This document shows positions 15,996 to 25,555 of a DNA stretch of 64,000 bases, in pieces. Both the position numbers and the translations under genes were made by a program. Position 1 is the first letter of the stretch, and every line of letters starts with the position of its first letter. The notes under the pieces were generated by a model, which was not told the origin of the DNA, searched no databases, and was given only the letters and a program-made list of their open reading frames with translations. The stretch covers positions 1-64,000 of the forward strand of contig NVXU02000054.1 of NCBI GenBank assembly GCA_002734065.2, given 5' to 3'. The stretch comes from Fluviicola sp. (lineage in GTDB: Bacteria; Bacteroidota; Bacteroidia; Flavobacteriales_D; Crocinitomicaceae).

Positions 15996-18680
15996 ATGGT
16001 AAAGATTATTTTAATCTTATTGGGATTACTATGCACCACGTCTGCTAACGCGGGTCACATTATTGGTGGTGAAATGTATTATGATTATTTGGGAAATAAT
16101 AATTATAGATTTTATGTTTCCATGTACAAAGATTGTGATCCTTCTGGAAACTGGGCTGATTTTGATACGCAACTTCCATTGGTTGTTTATTCAGGAGGGG
16201 CACAGGTGAAGGTTGTGCAAATTCCTTTTCCAGGAAGCGTTTCAGTTCCAATTACCTATAACAACCCTTGCGTTACACCTCCTCCGGGATTGTGTATTCT
16301 ACAAGCAGTTTACACAACAATCATTAATTTACCCCCCAATAATAACGGTTATACAATTTCCTATCAACGGTGTTGTAGAAAACCTCAAATTTCTAACATC
16401 GTTAACCCAGGAGATGTCGGTTTTACGCTGACATGTAGAGTTCCTCCCCCTACGAATGGAAATAACATCAATAGTAGCCCTCGCTTTGTTGGATACCCTC
16501 CTGGTTTGCTTTGTAACAATGATGATTTGGTGCATGACCAAAGTGCTACAGATCCCGATGGCGATCAACTCATTTACTCATTGGTTACTCCTTATCGTGG
16601 AGGTTCAGGTTTTGACCCTGCGCCAATCGCTGTTGCTCCTCCATATATTCCCGTACCTTGGGTGGGAGGTTTTACGCCGACACAACCTTTAGGTCCAGGA
16701 GCAAGTATTGCCATTAATGCCAACACAGGAGTTCTCACGGCGTCTCCTAACTTAACAGGTTTGTTTGTGATTGGAATACGGGTGCAAGAAGTTCGGAATG
16801 GTGTAGTTATTAATGAAACATTGTTGGACTTTCTCTTGCAAGTCTTTGCCTGTCAAATTACGTTGCAAGCCAATTTGCCAACGCAAGAACAGCTGCCCAC
16901 ATTTGTATCTTACTGTGATGGTTTGACGGTTAATTTTGTAAATAATTCTTGGGGAACCAGTGATTTTGAATGGGATTTTGGAGTGCCCGGAATAACCACT
17001 GATGTCAGCACTGCGACAGCGCCTTCTTATACCTATCCGGCACCGGGAATTTATACAGTTACACTCGTTGCAAATCCATCAGGCGCGCCCTGTACCGACA
17101 CTGCACAAATGATTGTGAACGTCAATAACGTGCTAGAAATTGAATGGGCAACAACCGATTCGGTGTGTTTTATTGACAATAGTTTTGACTTTACTTCGAC
17201 CATTGTTGGCGAACAATCTGCCGATGTTGTGTGGGATTTTGGACCGAATGCAAATCCAACATCTTCTACCCTGCAAAATGTGAATAATGTTGAGTTTTCA
17301 ACTTCTGGATACATCCCGATTACAGTGGATGTGAGCTTTAGTGTCTGTGAGAATACTTTCACGGATTCTATCTATATTTTTGCAGAACCAACTTCAGAAA
17401 TGCAAATTCCAGATGACGTAGAATGTGATGGTTTTACGGTGCAATTTGGCAATAATTCAACCTCATCTATCTTCTATGATTGGGATTTTGGGGTTTTGCC
17501 AATCACAACGGATGTGAGCACTTTAGAAGCACCAATATACACCTACACAACGCCAGGAACTTACACAGTGACGTTGATTGCTGGCTCATCTCCCGTTTGC
17601 GCAGACACCAGTTATGCCACCATTGAAATCAATGAACCCTTGGTCGTTGATTTCACTTCGCAGGATTCTCTGTGTGTAAAAAACAACAGTTTTGACTTCA
17701 TAGGGAATGTCACAGGCCCCGCTGGAGCTGTTTACACATGGGACTTTGGAACGTTTGCAAATCCTACAACATCTATAAACACCACAGAATTAGGAGTGAA
17801 TTTTACAGCAACGGGCTCTTTGCCTATCACTTTAACAGGGACTTACGAGAACTGTATAGAAAGTGCAACTCATTCTATTTACATCTATCAAGAACCTCAG
17901 ATTAACTTTAGAATAGAAGATGGTTTGCAATGCTCGCCTTTCGTTGCTCAATTTACCGATATGAGTTTTGCAGAAACTGGAATTTCCTACCAATGGGATT
18001 TTGGTGACGGTAATACTTCTTCCTTGCAAAACCCAATCAATGTTTATTACACTCCCGGAAATTATCCGATAACTTTGGTTATTTCAACTGCGGCAGGTTG
18101 CATTGACACACTTTCCTTAACAAAGCAAGATTTAGTGATTGTTCGTCCGAAGCCTGTTTCAGATTATTCTGCAACACCACTAACGACTGATATTTGCAAT
18201 TCTTTGGTCGATTTTACAGATAATTCTCAACTGGCGGACAACTATTTTTATTGGTTTGATGACAGTATTGCTTTCAGTTTAGAACAGAATCCGAGTTATC
18301 TATTTCTGCGAGACGGAATGCACAACACTTATCAGGTGGTGACATCAGAATATGGTTGCAAAGACACCTCACGATTGATGATTTACATCGAACCATTTAC
18401 AATCTACGTTCCGAATGCGTTTACACCCAACGAGGATGTTTTTAACAAAGAATTCTTACCAATTGTTTATCATCCAGCAGAGCGATGGTTGTTTCAGATT
18501 TTTAATCGTTGGGGAGAATTGATTTTTGAAACTGAAGACCAAAACGAGGCATGGGATGGGAAAATTCCTTCTGGAGAAATGGCACAAGATGGCGTTTACG
18601 TCTGGAAAATCACTTATACTTCCTGCGAACCGATAAATCCAGAGGAAATTCTGACGGGAACGGTTACGTTGTTGAGGTAA
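15996..18680 (+). CDS. Secreted PKD-domain protein with T9SS type B sorting domain
   Basis: This protein of about 894 aa has a signal peptide (MVKIILILLGLLCTTSANAG). Next comes an N-terminal beta-rich domain beginning HIIGGEMYYDYLG, a start shared by many Bacteroidota gliding-associated surface proteins. Then follow several Ig-like/PKD repeats (FEWDFGVPGITTDVST, FYDWDFGVLPITTDVST, YQWDFGDGNTSS, each followed by a YTYP/TPG-type turn). The last ~90 residues (YVPNAFTPNEDVFNKEF ... FNRWGELIFET ... WDGK...GVYVWKI) are the gliding motility-associated C-terminal domain, the type B signal for T9SS export. It is likely cell-surface or secreted. The frame extends to a TTG at 15984, but the ATG at 15996 gives the cleaner signal peptide. 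Confidence 0.93.
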   Translation: MVKIILILLGLLCTTSANAGHIIGGEMYYDYLGNNNYRFYVSMYKDCDPSGNWADFDTQLPLVVYSGGAQVKVVQIPFPGSVSVPITYNNPCVTPPPGLCILQAVYTTIINLPPNNNGYTISYQRCCRKPQISNIVNPGDVGFTLTCRVPPPTNGNNINSSPRFVGYPPGLLCNNDDLVHDQSATDPDGDQLIYSLVTPYRGGSGFDPAPIAVAPPYIPVPWVGGFTPTQPLGPGASIAINANTGVLTASPNLTGLFVIGIRVQEVRNGVVINETLLDFLLQVFACQITLQANLPTQEQLPTFVSYCDGLTVNFVNNSWGTSDFEWDFGVPGITTDVSTATAPSYTYPAPGIYTVTLVANPSGAPCTDTAQMIVNVNNVLEIEWATTDSVCFIDNSFDFTSTIVGEQSADVVWDFGPNANPTSSTLQNVNNVEFSTSGYIPITVDVSFSVCENTFTDSIYIFAEPTSEMQIPDDVECDGFTVQFGNNSTSSIFYDWDFGVLPITTDVSTLEAPIYTYTTPGTYTVTLIAGSSPVCADTSYATIEINEPLVVDFTSQDSLCVKNNSFDFIGNVTGPAGAVYTWDFGTFANPTTSINTTELGVNFTATGSLPITLTGTYENCIESATHSIYIYQEPQINFRIEDGLQCSPFVAQFTDMSFAETGISYQWDFGDGNTSSLQNPINVYYTPGNYPITLVISTAAGCIDTLSLTKQDLVIVRPKPVSDYSATPLTTDICNSLVDFTDNSQLADNYFYWFDDSIAFSLEQNPSYLFLRDGMHNTYQVVTSEYGCKDTSRLMIYIEPFTIYVPNAFTPNEDVFNKEFLPIVYHPAERWLFQIFNRWGELIFETEDQNEAWDGKIPSGEMAQDGVYVWKITYTSCEPINPEEILTGTVTLLR

Positions 18681-18755
18681 GTAATGTATAGTGTAGAATG
18701 TTATAATGTATAATAGAAATTATTATTTCGAAGTCGGATTCTGCGCATCATTTTT

Positions 18756-21209
18756 CTAGTCTAAGGTAACAGCAATCGAAATCTTCGGAACAATATTCTT
18801 CTTCCAATCAGCATCGGCATACGCTCCGTATCGATAAAAACCACCCAAACCGATGGAAACGAATGAAGTTGTTAGTATTCCATCAAGAATTAATCCCCCT
18901 TCGTAGAATCCTTGCTCCATTGTCTTAAAAATCACCAATTGTTCATTTGGTCGTGCGAATTCTCCATAACCAATGGCGTGGTGCAAAGTAAAACGAGGTT
19001 CGTTCCATTTCGCTTTTGTATGAATTTTCTTGAAGGTGAAATGCGTAAACAATGCCGCTTGCGAGTTGGAGTAAAATTCTGACGGCAACATCGTTTGAAA
19101 AGTTTGATTCGCGCTCACTGCCCAATTAAGACCTGTGGCATTCCCTACCTGATTTAAGAATAAAGGCACGTCTCCAACGGTCATTCCGCCTTCTATTTTC
19201 CAGGAGAACTTGCCTAAACTAATCATGGATATAGTCTGAGAAATTTCAGCATTGAACCGGTAATAATCATAGTTACTCTCGAACCAATTCTTCCATCCTT
19301 TAATGGCTTTTATTTTTATTCTTGGATATTTCGTACCTAAAGATACTTTTTTATCGCCCAACATCATGTTTTGTTCACGAATATCCCACTGCAACTCGAC
19401 GCCCGTTTCTGCCAAATCAACATCATTGAGGGGAGAATAAACAGAAGGATTCGTCGGTGCGTATTGATAGAGGTTGGTGAACCAAATACGTTGGTAATTG
19501 CCGAAAAATCGTGCTGTAATGTTGGATTTTATATCATAAGAGAAAGAAACTTCACCCAAACGCTGTCTTTCCATATTCGTAATGAAAAAATCGCGGTAGG
19601 CAGACTGACTGGTCAGACTGAAACCTTCAGGGGTGAATGAAACTCCACCTCGTTCCAAAACGTCTTGCTGGTATTTCAAATCGATTTTCATGCCTCGCTG
19701 CTTATTGAGGTGTATGGTTGAACTTCCTCCAAATTTCCAATCTTTGTCATTGAACCCATAGGCTCCGTAACCTCGAATGACTACTTTTTTCATTAATTTC
19801 TTGGAAGTTTCCAGTCCCAATCCTAAACGAAAGCCTTCGTAGAGGTTATAATCAGCAATTCTACCTAAATCAAGGTTAAAATTGCCTAAAGGGACTTTTC
19901 CGTTGAGTAATTCTGTCAAAAGACCTAATTTGTAGTCCAAATTGTTCTTTTCTGAAATACTGTCAATCATTTCGTAAGTTCTTTCTTCTTGGTCAGTGAG
20001 CTTGTACCTTCTCAAGGTGTCCCAATCTTCGTCTTTTATGTCAACAGAATTATCGGCGGTGTAAACAGCAATATTGTTGTTGTTTTTGTGTTTTATTTTC
20101 TCTTTAGAAAATCGAATATTCTCAATGTAAGAAGAACCTTGTCCTTTTATGTAGCCTGTCGCAGTTGTTTTACTACTCGCTTCTGTGCTGTCACTAGCTA
20201 ACATGACCGTTAATTCCTCCATAGCAACAACTGTGCTTAATTTCACAGGAAACCATTTTTTATTGTCAATAAATTCATATTCTTGAACGATGTTCATTGC
20301 GAACACACCGGCATCTCCATAAGGTGCAGCAGTTACTTTTTCTATTGCCCAGCCATTGGAGTTGATGTACATGTGTCCCGTCATCCCGTTGAAGGAGCGT
20401 CCTTTTCTTGGGCGATAAAAAATGGTATAAGTCGTGTCTGTTTTATTAACAAGAGAATCTTCCAGAATGAATAAGTAGCGATCTGTTCCTCCACGAGCAA
20501 GCGGATTGATGTAACTGGTGCCGAGCAATTCTATTTGCACATCGTAAAAACTAAAAGATTGCATCGAGTTGGCAAAGGTTGAAAACATAGGGTTCTTTGA
20601 GCCCGAAACTTTGTAGGCCGTGATTTCTTCTTTATCATAATTAGGAGGATCAACCGTTCTTTTAGAAGCAGATTCTAGCATGAAAAGATGCTGGTCATCT
20701 AAGAATTTTTGCATGGCAACTGTGGAAGAATCTTTCTCCTCTAATTTTCTTGTATAGAGAGAATCTTTCTCGGGAACAATATCGAACCAAAACTTGCTGT
20801 AACTTGTATAAGTAAACGCATCGTTTTTCAGAGGATGGTTTTTCTTTCTGTTTTTAATCGCTTGAGCAACAATTCGATGTGCAGGGTTTTCTCCAGCAAC
20901 CGCCGTCACTTCTTGTACATTTTGCACAGAAAACTGCATGTAAATAATAGAATCGGTGAGTGAATTTTTCTGAATCAATGTATCTTTAAAACCAGAATAG
21001 CGGAGCACAAAAGCATTTACGCTGTCGGGGATAGAAATAATTCCATCGATGTCACTTAAAAAGGGAGAGCCGTTTTTTGGTAGAACTTTAACAAATGGAA
21101 TCACTTTTTCAGTCAAATCCTCTTTGATATAGTACGTTTCTTGGGAAAAAAGAGAGTTATTGATGCCCGCAATGGCAATCAGTAAAAATACGAGGTGTTT
21201 TACGTTCAT
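18756..21209 (-). CDS. DUF5686/carboxypeptidase-like regulatory domain outer-membrane protein
   Basis: This protein of about 817 aa has a signal peptide (MNVKHLVFLLIAIAGINNSLFSQ). A short carboxypeptidase-regulatory-like beta sandwich follows (KVIPFVKVLPKNGSPFLSDIDGIISIP). Then comes a long DUF5686-type region with INPLARGGTDRYLFILEDSL and RPRKGRSFNGMTGHMYINSNGWAIEKV, and a C-terminal third of alternating aromatic beta strands that is probably an outer-membrane barrel. DUF5686 proteins are widespread Bacteroidota envelope proteins without a defined biochemical role. The ATG at 21209 is preferred over a TTG seven codons upstream because it opens the signal peptide. Confidence 0.85.
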   Translation of the reverse strand: MNVKHLVFLLIAIAGINNSLFSQETYYIKEDLTEKVIPFVKVLPKNGSPFLSDIDGIISIPDSVNAFVLRYSGFKDTLIQKNSLTDSIIYMQFSVQNVQEVTAVAGENPAHRIVAQAIKNRKKNHPLKNDAFTYTSYSKFWFDIVPEKDSLYTRKLEEKDSSTVAMQKFLDDQHLFMLESASKRTVDPPNYDKEEITAYKVSGSKNPMFSTFANSMQSFSFYDVQIELLGTSYINPLARGGTDRYLFILEDSLVNKTDTTYTIFYRPRKGRSFNGMTGHMYINSNGWAIEKVTAAPYGDAGVFAMNIVQEYEFIDNKKWFPVKLSTVVAMEELTVMLASDSTEASSKTTATGYIKGQGSSYIENIRFSKEKIKHKNNNNIAVYTADNSVDIKDEDWDTLRRYKLTDQEERTYEMIDSISEKNNLDYKLGLLTELLNGKVPLGNFNLDLGRIADYNLYEGFRLGLGLETSKKLMKKVVIRGYGAYGFNDKDWKFGGSSTIHLNKQRGMKIDLKYQQDVLERGGVSFTPEGFSLTSQSAYRDFFITNMERQRLGEVSFSYDIKSNITARFFGNYQRIWFTNLYQYAPTNPSVYSPLNDVDLAETGVELQWDIREQNMMLGDKKVSLGTKYPRIKIKAIKGWKNWFESNYDYYRFNAEISQTISMISLGKFSWKIEGGMTVGDVPLFLNQVGNATGLNWAVSANQTFQTMLPSEFYSNSQAALFTHFTFKKIHTKAKWNEPRFTLHHAIGYGEFARPNEQLVIFKTMEQGFYEGGLILDGILTTSFVSIGLGGFYRYGAYADADWKKNIVPKISIAVTLD

Positions 21210-21288
21210 TTGTTCTTCTTTTAGTATCAAAATTCTTTTGGTAAGACCATAAACTCAATAAAAAGTTACAATTTGCCGTGTAATTAAT

Positions 21289-22329
21289 TTGCATCCACTA
21301 CATTTGAGCATCTTGAAAACCAAAGACACCATAAATATTCTAAGACACCTGACCTTTTTCAGAGTGTGGAATCTTTTGGTGTTGAGATTAAGTTACCTGC
21401 TTTCAAAAGTACTAAAAAAAGACAAACACAAAGGGCTTCCGTTCTCATTGAGTATCGAACCGACAACGGCGTGCAATTTAGGCTGCCCAGAATGTCCGAG
21501 TGGTCTGAAACAGTTTACCCGCCCAACGGGGAAGTTGGATTTACTTTTGCATCAGAAAATGATTTCAGAATTAAAAAGGTCTGTTTTTTACATCAATTAT
21601 TACTTTCAAGGCGAGCCATTTTTGCATCCTCAGTTTTTAGAATTAATAAAAGAAGCCAAAAAGAATAGGATTTACACAGCAACTTCCACAAACGCACACT
21701 TTATTGATGCCGAAAAAGCGAGAGAAATTGTTAATTCTGGTTTGGACCGACTGATTATTTCCATAGATGGTTTAACGCAGAAAACATACGAGAATTATCG
21801 AATCAATGGGCAGTTAGAAAAGGTAATTCAAGGAACAGAATTCTTAATTGAAGCAAAAAAACAAGCAAAATCGAGCACTCCACATCTTATTTTTCAATTC
21901 TTAGCGGTAAAACCCAACGAGCATGAAATAGACGAGGTTTTTGTTCTAGGAAAAAAAATGGGCATTGATGAGGTGAGAATAAAGTCGGCGCAACTCTATG
22001 ATTATAAGAATGGCAATCCACTTATGCCGGAGAATGAAAAGTATTCTCGGTACAAATTGCAAGCAGACGGCACGTATAAATTAAAGTACAAAACGGGCAA
22101 TCATTGCTGGCGAATGTGGTCTTCCTCCGTTCTCACTTGGGATGGAAAAGTAGTGCCTTGTTGCTTTGACAAAGATGCGAAACATGTACTCGGCTCACTA
22201 GAGAGCGAAAGCTTTGCAAAGCTCTGGAGGTCTCGTGAATACTCGTCTTTCAGACAGGCTGTGATTTCGGGTAGGAACCAAATTGACATCTGCCAGAACT
22301 GCTCGGAAGGAGCGAAAGTTTGGGTGTAA
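21289..22329 (+). CDS. Radical SAM protein with SPASM domain
   Basis: This protein of about 346 aa starts with a hydrophobic N-terminal stretch. A radical SAM core follows with CNLGCPEC (CxxxCxxC, binding the SAM 4Fe-4S cluster) near residue 62, the GEPFLHP motif and SIDGLTQKTYENYR. The C-terminal SPASM region carries Cys at CWRMW, WDGKVVPCCFD and CQNCSEG, which hold auxiliary Fe-S clusters. Related proteins modify peptides or anaerobically mature enzymes, and the target is unknown. There is no ATG before the conserved core, so the start must be one of several TTG codons (21289, 21304, 21313). The first overlaps a possible -7 box. Confidence 0.88.
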   Translation: MHPLHLSILKTKDTINILRHLTFFRVWNLLVLRLSYLLSKVLKKDKHKGLPFSLSIEPTTACNLGCPECPSGLKQFTRPTGKLDLLLHQKMISELKRSVFYINYYFQGEPFLHPQFLELIKEAKKNRIYTATSTNAHFIDAEKAREIVNSGLDRLIISIDGLTQKTYENYRINGQLEKVIQGTEFLIEAKKQAKSSTPHLIFQFLAVKPNEHEIDEVFVLGKKMGIDEVRIKSAQLYDYKNGNPLMPENEKYSRYKLQADGTYKLKYKTGNHCWRMWSSSVLTWDGKVVPCCFDKDAKHVLGSLESESFAKLWRSREYSSFRQAVISGRNQIDICQNCSEGAKVWV

Positions 22330-22384
22330 AAAAACAGGACAACATAGGTCATCCTGCTACAATATTTTTAAAAGCAAACTGTGT

Positions 22385-22537
22385 TTACTCCTCTTCGTCG
22401 AAAATTCTTTTTGGCTTCATCATTTCGAATGCACCAATGGTAATCCAGAAAGGTAAAATGAACCCCATTAAGAATAAAAGCATCCAAAATGCCATTCCAC
22501 CAAATAAAAGAAACAATACTACACCGAAAATACCCAT
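22385..22537 (-). CDS. 50-aa membrane protein
   Basis: A small complete frame runs on the minus strand from ATG (22535-22537) to TAA (22385-22387). The protein begins MGIFGVVLFLLFGGMAFWML and has two closely spaced hydrophobic segments (residues 3-24 and 26-38). It ends in a charged KPKRIFDEEE tail that is probably cytoplasmic. A hydrophobic protein of this form with an acidic end fits a genuine small membrane protein. It occupies the otherwise empty 280-bp spacer between the convergent radical SAM gene and the divergent fumC. The function is unknown. Confidence 0.65.
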   Translation of the reverse strand: MGIFGVVLFLLFGGMAFWMLLFLMGFILPFWITIGAFEMMKPKRIFDEEE

Positions 22538-22544
22538 GACTTGT

Positions 22545-22552
22545 TATTTTTG
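22545..22552 (+). promoter_or_regulatory. Bacteroidota -7 element (TATTTTTG) for fumC
   Basis: TATTTTTG matches TAnnTTTG and lies 61 bp before the fumC ATG in the spacer shared with the divergent 50-aa gene. No clear -33 element is visible. Confidence 0.4.
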
Positions 22553-22613
22553 TAATCTACAATACTAATTTGAATGTAAAAATAAATAAATTATTCATAT
22601 CAAAGACTAAATT

Positions 22614-24011
22614 ATGAAATATCGTATAGAAAAAGATACAATTGGCGAAGTTAAAGTGCCTGCAGACAAATATTGGGGACCGCAAACAGAGCGTTCTCGC
22701 AATAATTTTAAAATTGGACCTTCTGCTTCTATGCCGATAGAGATTGTTCACGCGTTTGCCTATCTAAAGAAGGCTGCAGCACATGCTAATTGTGATTTAG
22801 GAGTTCTTTCTGTAGAAAAAAGAGACCATATTTCAAAAGCTGCCGACGATATCATCGCAGGAAATTTAGACGACCAATTTCCTTTGGTTATTTGGCAAAC
22901 AGGCTCGGGAACACAAAGCAATATGAACGTCAATGAGGTAATCGCCAATCGTGCGCACGTTTTGGCAGGCAATGAAATTGGTCAAGGAGAGAAAACACTT
23001 GCTCCCAATGACGATGTCAATAAATCGCAATCGAGCAACGATACCTTTCCGACGGGTATGCACATTGCGTGTTATAAAAAATTGATTGAGAATACCATAC
23101 CTGGTATTGAGCAACTGCGCGATACTTTGCAAGCAAAATCAACGGAGTTTAAAGATGTTGTGAAAATTGGGAGAACGCATTTAATGGATGCAACTCCACT
23201 CACCTTGGGACAAGAATTTTCCGGTTATGTTTCTCAATTAAATCACGGATTAAAAGCTTTGCAGAATACCTTGGCGCATCTTTCAGAATTGGCACTCGGC
23301 GGAACTGCTGTTGGAACGGGGTTGAACACACCAAAAGGTTACGATGTTTTGGTCGCAAAGAAAATTGCAGAATTCACAGGTCTTCCTTTTATTACGGCAG
23401 ATAATAAATTTGAAGCATTGGCAGCACACGATGCTATTGTAGAATCACACGGCGCGTTGAAGCAAATTGCGGTTTCATTGAATAAAATTGGCAATGACAT
23501 CCGCTTACTGGCGTCAGGACCTCGGTCTGGTATCGGAGAAATATCAATTCCTGCGAATGAACCCGGTTCTTCTATCATGCCAGGAAAAGTGAATCCAACA
23601 CAAGCCGAAGCGTTGACAATGGTTTGCGCACAAGTAATGGGCAATGATGTTGCTATTGGAATAGGAGGGATGCAAGGTCATTACGAATTGAACGTTTTTA
23701 AACCTGTTATGGCTTCCAATTTCTTGCAAAGTGCTCAATTAATCGGCGATGCTTGCCGTTCTTTTGACGAGAATTGCGCAAAAGGTATAGAACCGAATCA
23801 AGAAAGAATCGATGATTTACTCAATAACTCACTGATGCTCGTTACAGCCTTGAATACAAAAATTGGTTATTACAAAGCGGCAGAAATTGCAAATACTGCG
23901 CATAAAAATGGAACAACGCTAAGAGAAGAAGCTGTTCGTTTGGGTTATGTTCCAGCAGAAGAGTATGACAATTGGGTGGATCCGAAGAAAATGATTGGGA
24001 CGTTGGATTGA
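22614..24011 (+). CDS. fumC: Fumarate hydratase, class II
   Basis: This 465-aa TCA-cycle enzyme interconverts fumarate and malate. The family signature [13 protein letters not shown], with the catalytic flexible loop, is intact. Other conserved blocks are [32 protein letters not shown] and [21 protein letters not shown], which bind substrate across subunits of the homotetramer. The length is standard. It stands alone, with a divergent small gene upstream and a degenerate repeat-rich spacer downstream. Confidence 0.97.
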   Translation: MKYRIEKDTIGEVKVPADKYWGPQTERSRNNFKIGPSASMPIEIVHAFAYLKKAAAHANCDLGVLSVEKRDHISKAADDIIAGNLDDQFPLVIWQTGSGTQSNMNVNEVIANRAHVLAGNEIGQGEKTLAPNDDVNKSQSSNDTFPTGMHIACYKKLIENTIPGIEQLRDTLQAKSTEFKDVVKIGRTHLMDATPLTLGQEFSGYVSQLNHGLKALQNTLAHLSELALGGTAVGTGLNTPKGYDVLVAKKIAEFTGLPFITADNKFEALAAHDAIVESHGALKQIAVSLNKIGNDIRLLASGPRSGIGEISIPANEPGSSIMPGKVNPTQAEALTMVCAQVMGNDVAIGIGGMQGHYELNVFKPVMASNFLQSAQLIGDACRSFDENCAKGIEPNQERIDDLLNNSLMLVTALNTKIGYYKAAEIANTAHKNGTTLREEAVRLGYVPAEEYDNWVDPKKMIGTLD

Positions 24012-24180
24012 TAGTTGGACCGCTTCGCTATTCGAGCTTTCGATGCGCTATTCGAGAGCCTCAATGCTCACCTTGCTGTTCGAGTTTTCGACTGAAGAGG
24101 TTTGTTTTAATGTATAATGTTATAATGTATAGCGTATAAATAGGATGGTAGGTGGTAGAATGAAAAAACGAACCTAAAAA

Positions 24181-24205
24181 GGCGTTTTGATACTATCAAA
24201 ACGCC
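24181..24205 (-). terminator. Strong hairpin terminator of tonB
   Basis: GGCGTTTTGA and TCAAAACGCC form a 10-bp perfect stem with a 5-nt loop. On the minus strand it is followed by a T-run, 23 bp past the tonB stop. On the plus strand it may also end fumC transcription. The spacer 24012-24180 otherwise holds degenerate CTATTCGAG-type and TATAATGTATA-type repeats. Confidence 0.8.
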
Positions 24206-24227
24206 CTTTGCTATTCAAAACGAGTGT

Positions 24228-24944
24228 TTATCCTCCCAACTCACAATTAATTGGCAAGCGAACTCTCGTTCTCACTTTGCCTCTTATATTTTCAGCGGGT
24301 TTCCATTTTGGAAATAGACGCACCACTCGTTTCGCTTCGCGATCAATAGTTTTAGAAACGCCTCGTTCTATTTTAATGTTAGAAACAGAACCGTCTTTTT
24401 CTATGATAAACGATAGGTAAACTTTTCCTTCAATATCAAACTCTCTATCTATTTGCGGATACCTAAAATTATCGGCAATAAATTCTTGCATAGCCGTATA
24501 ACCACCAATATATTCTGTTGGAATCGGTGGCCATTCTTCTATGATGTCCGGATCGATTTTAACAATCCCATCGTCACCTCCAGGTCCTTCAGGAATTCCT
24601 AATTCACCTGTTATTCCGGATTCAATTTCTTTCCCAGAATTATCAACTTTTACGATGTCATCTGACGGTGGAACATCTTTCTGTGTGAGAAGGTCAACAA
24701 CTTCGTCTTGTTGTTGCTGTTCAACGACTGGAGTGTCTTTCACTTCTGGCTTTTCAGGAGGCTCCTCCATGGTGACAATGTCTATCATGTGAGAGCTAAC
24801 CCTCGTTTTTTCTAACTCCAAATCTAGAGGAGTTTTGTAAGTAAATGCTGCCAGCGTTAGCGACCCTACGGTCAACAAACCTATGTGAAATAGGGCAGTT
24901 CTTTTTCGTTCGAGGTCGAACCTCGAATTTTTCTTTGCGATCAT
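24228..24944 (-). CDS. tonB: Energy transducer TonB
   Basis: This 238-aa protein has one N-terminal TM helix (FHIGLLTVGSLTLAAFTY), then an acidic and proline-containing periplasmic linker (MEEPPEKPEVKDTP, EGPGGDDG). The C-terminal domain contains GGYTAMQEFIADNFRYPQID, KVYLSFIIEKDGSVSNIKIERGV, a downstream R/LFPKWKPA motif and RTRVRLPINCEL, a classic Bacteroidota TonB fold. It would couple the ExbBD motor to TonB-dependent outer-membrane receptors. No exbB or exbD is nearby, so it is probably one of several TonB paralogs. Confidence 0.92.
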   Translation of the reverse strand: MIAKKNSRFDLERKRTALFHIGLLTVGSLTLAAFTYKTPLDLELEKTRVSSHMIDIVTMEEPPEKPEVKDTPVVEQQQQDEVVDLLTQKDVPPSDDIVKVDNSGKEIESGITGELGIPEGPGGDDGIVKIDPDIIEEWPPIPTEYIGGYTAMQEFIADNFRYPQIDREFDIEGKVYLSFIIEKDGSVSNIKIERGVSKTIDREAKRVVRLFPKWKPAENIRGKVRTRVRLPINCELGG

Positions 24945-25124
24945 AATTAAAAAATTTATATGTTTATACTTACTTACAATTCAAAAGACATGCCAAAAAT
25001 ATAAGCAACTGATAATAAACATGTTAAATGACTGCTTTGTGTTAATTTTTTGTTAAGTTTTAGAGAATTAACCTTTAGTTCATTAATTTTAAAAGGCAAT
25101 TTTTAGTACCTTCGTCAAAGTAAA

Positions 25125-25550
25125 ATGGCAAAAAAAAAGAAACACATATTATCCTTTGAAGAAGCAGTTGAATTTGACATGATTGGAATTTGTTCTCACC
25201 ACAGTGATTACAGATTGGCATGGAATATCAACACAAGCTTAAATATTCACCTTAATAAGATAGAGAATTATCTACTTTCGGGCAAAAAAGGCATTGAAAC
25301 AGCACATTCCATGTATGAATTCTCCGATGAAGAGGACAGATTGACCTATTTTTTGATTAAAAATAAGCAAGATGGGCATTATTTGATACCAGAAAAATCG
25401 GCAATCGATTACTTTTTGTTTCTTTGTGATAATTGTGCGGTAGAAATTAGTGATGTTTTAGCAAAATTAAAGACGGCCTCAAGTGTTTTAGGAGCCTATC
25501 AGTTTGCACCGAAAGACATTGCTTCAGCACAAAATGTAGTATTGACATAG
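25125..25550 (+). CDS. IPExxxVDY family protein
   Basis: This 141-aa soluble protein carries the family motif in the form HYLIPEKSAIDYFLF (about residues 85-100). It begins with a lysine-rich MAKKKKH and has no signal peptide. This family is small, largely confined to Bacteroidota, of unknown function, and recurrently encoded just before pyruvate kinase, as here (5 bp gap, so probably one transcript). A possible -7 box (TACCTTCG) lies just upstream of the ATG. Confidence 0.85.
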   Translation: MAKKKKHILSFEEAVEFDMIGICSHHSDYRLAWNINTSLNIHLNKIENYLLSGKKGIETAHSMYEFSDEEDRLTYFLIKNKQDGHYLIPEKSAIDYFLFLCDNCAVEISDVLAKLKTASSVLGAYQFAPKDIASAQNVVLT

Positions 25551-25555
25551 ATAGA

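Noticed and set aside
22320-22568. 82-aa plus-strand frame after the radical SAM gene
   Set aside because: It is antisense to the 50-aa membrane protein, has low-complexity Lys/Asn/Ile composition and no recognisable features.
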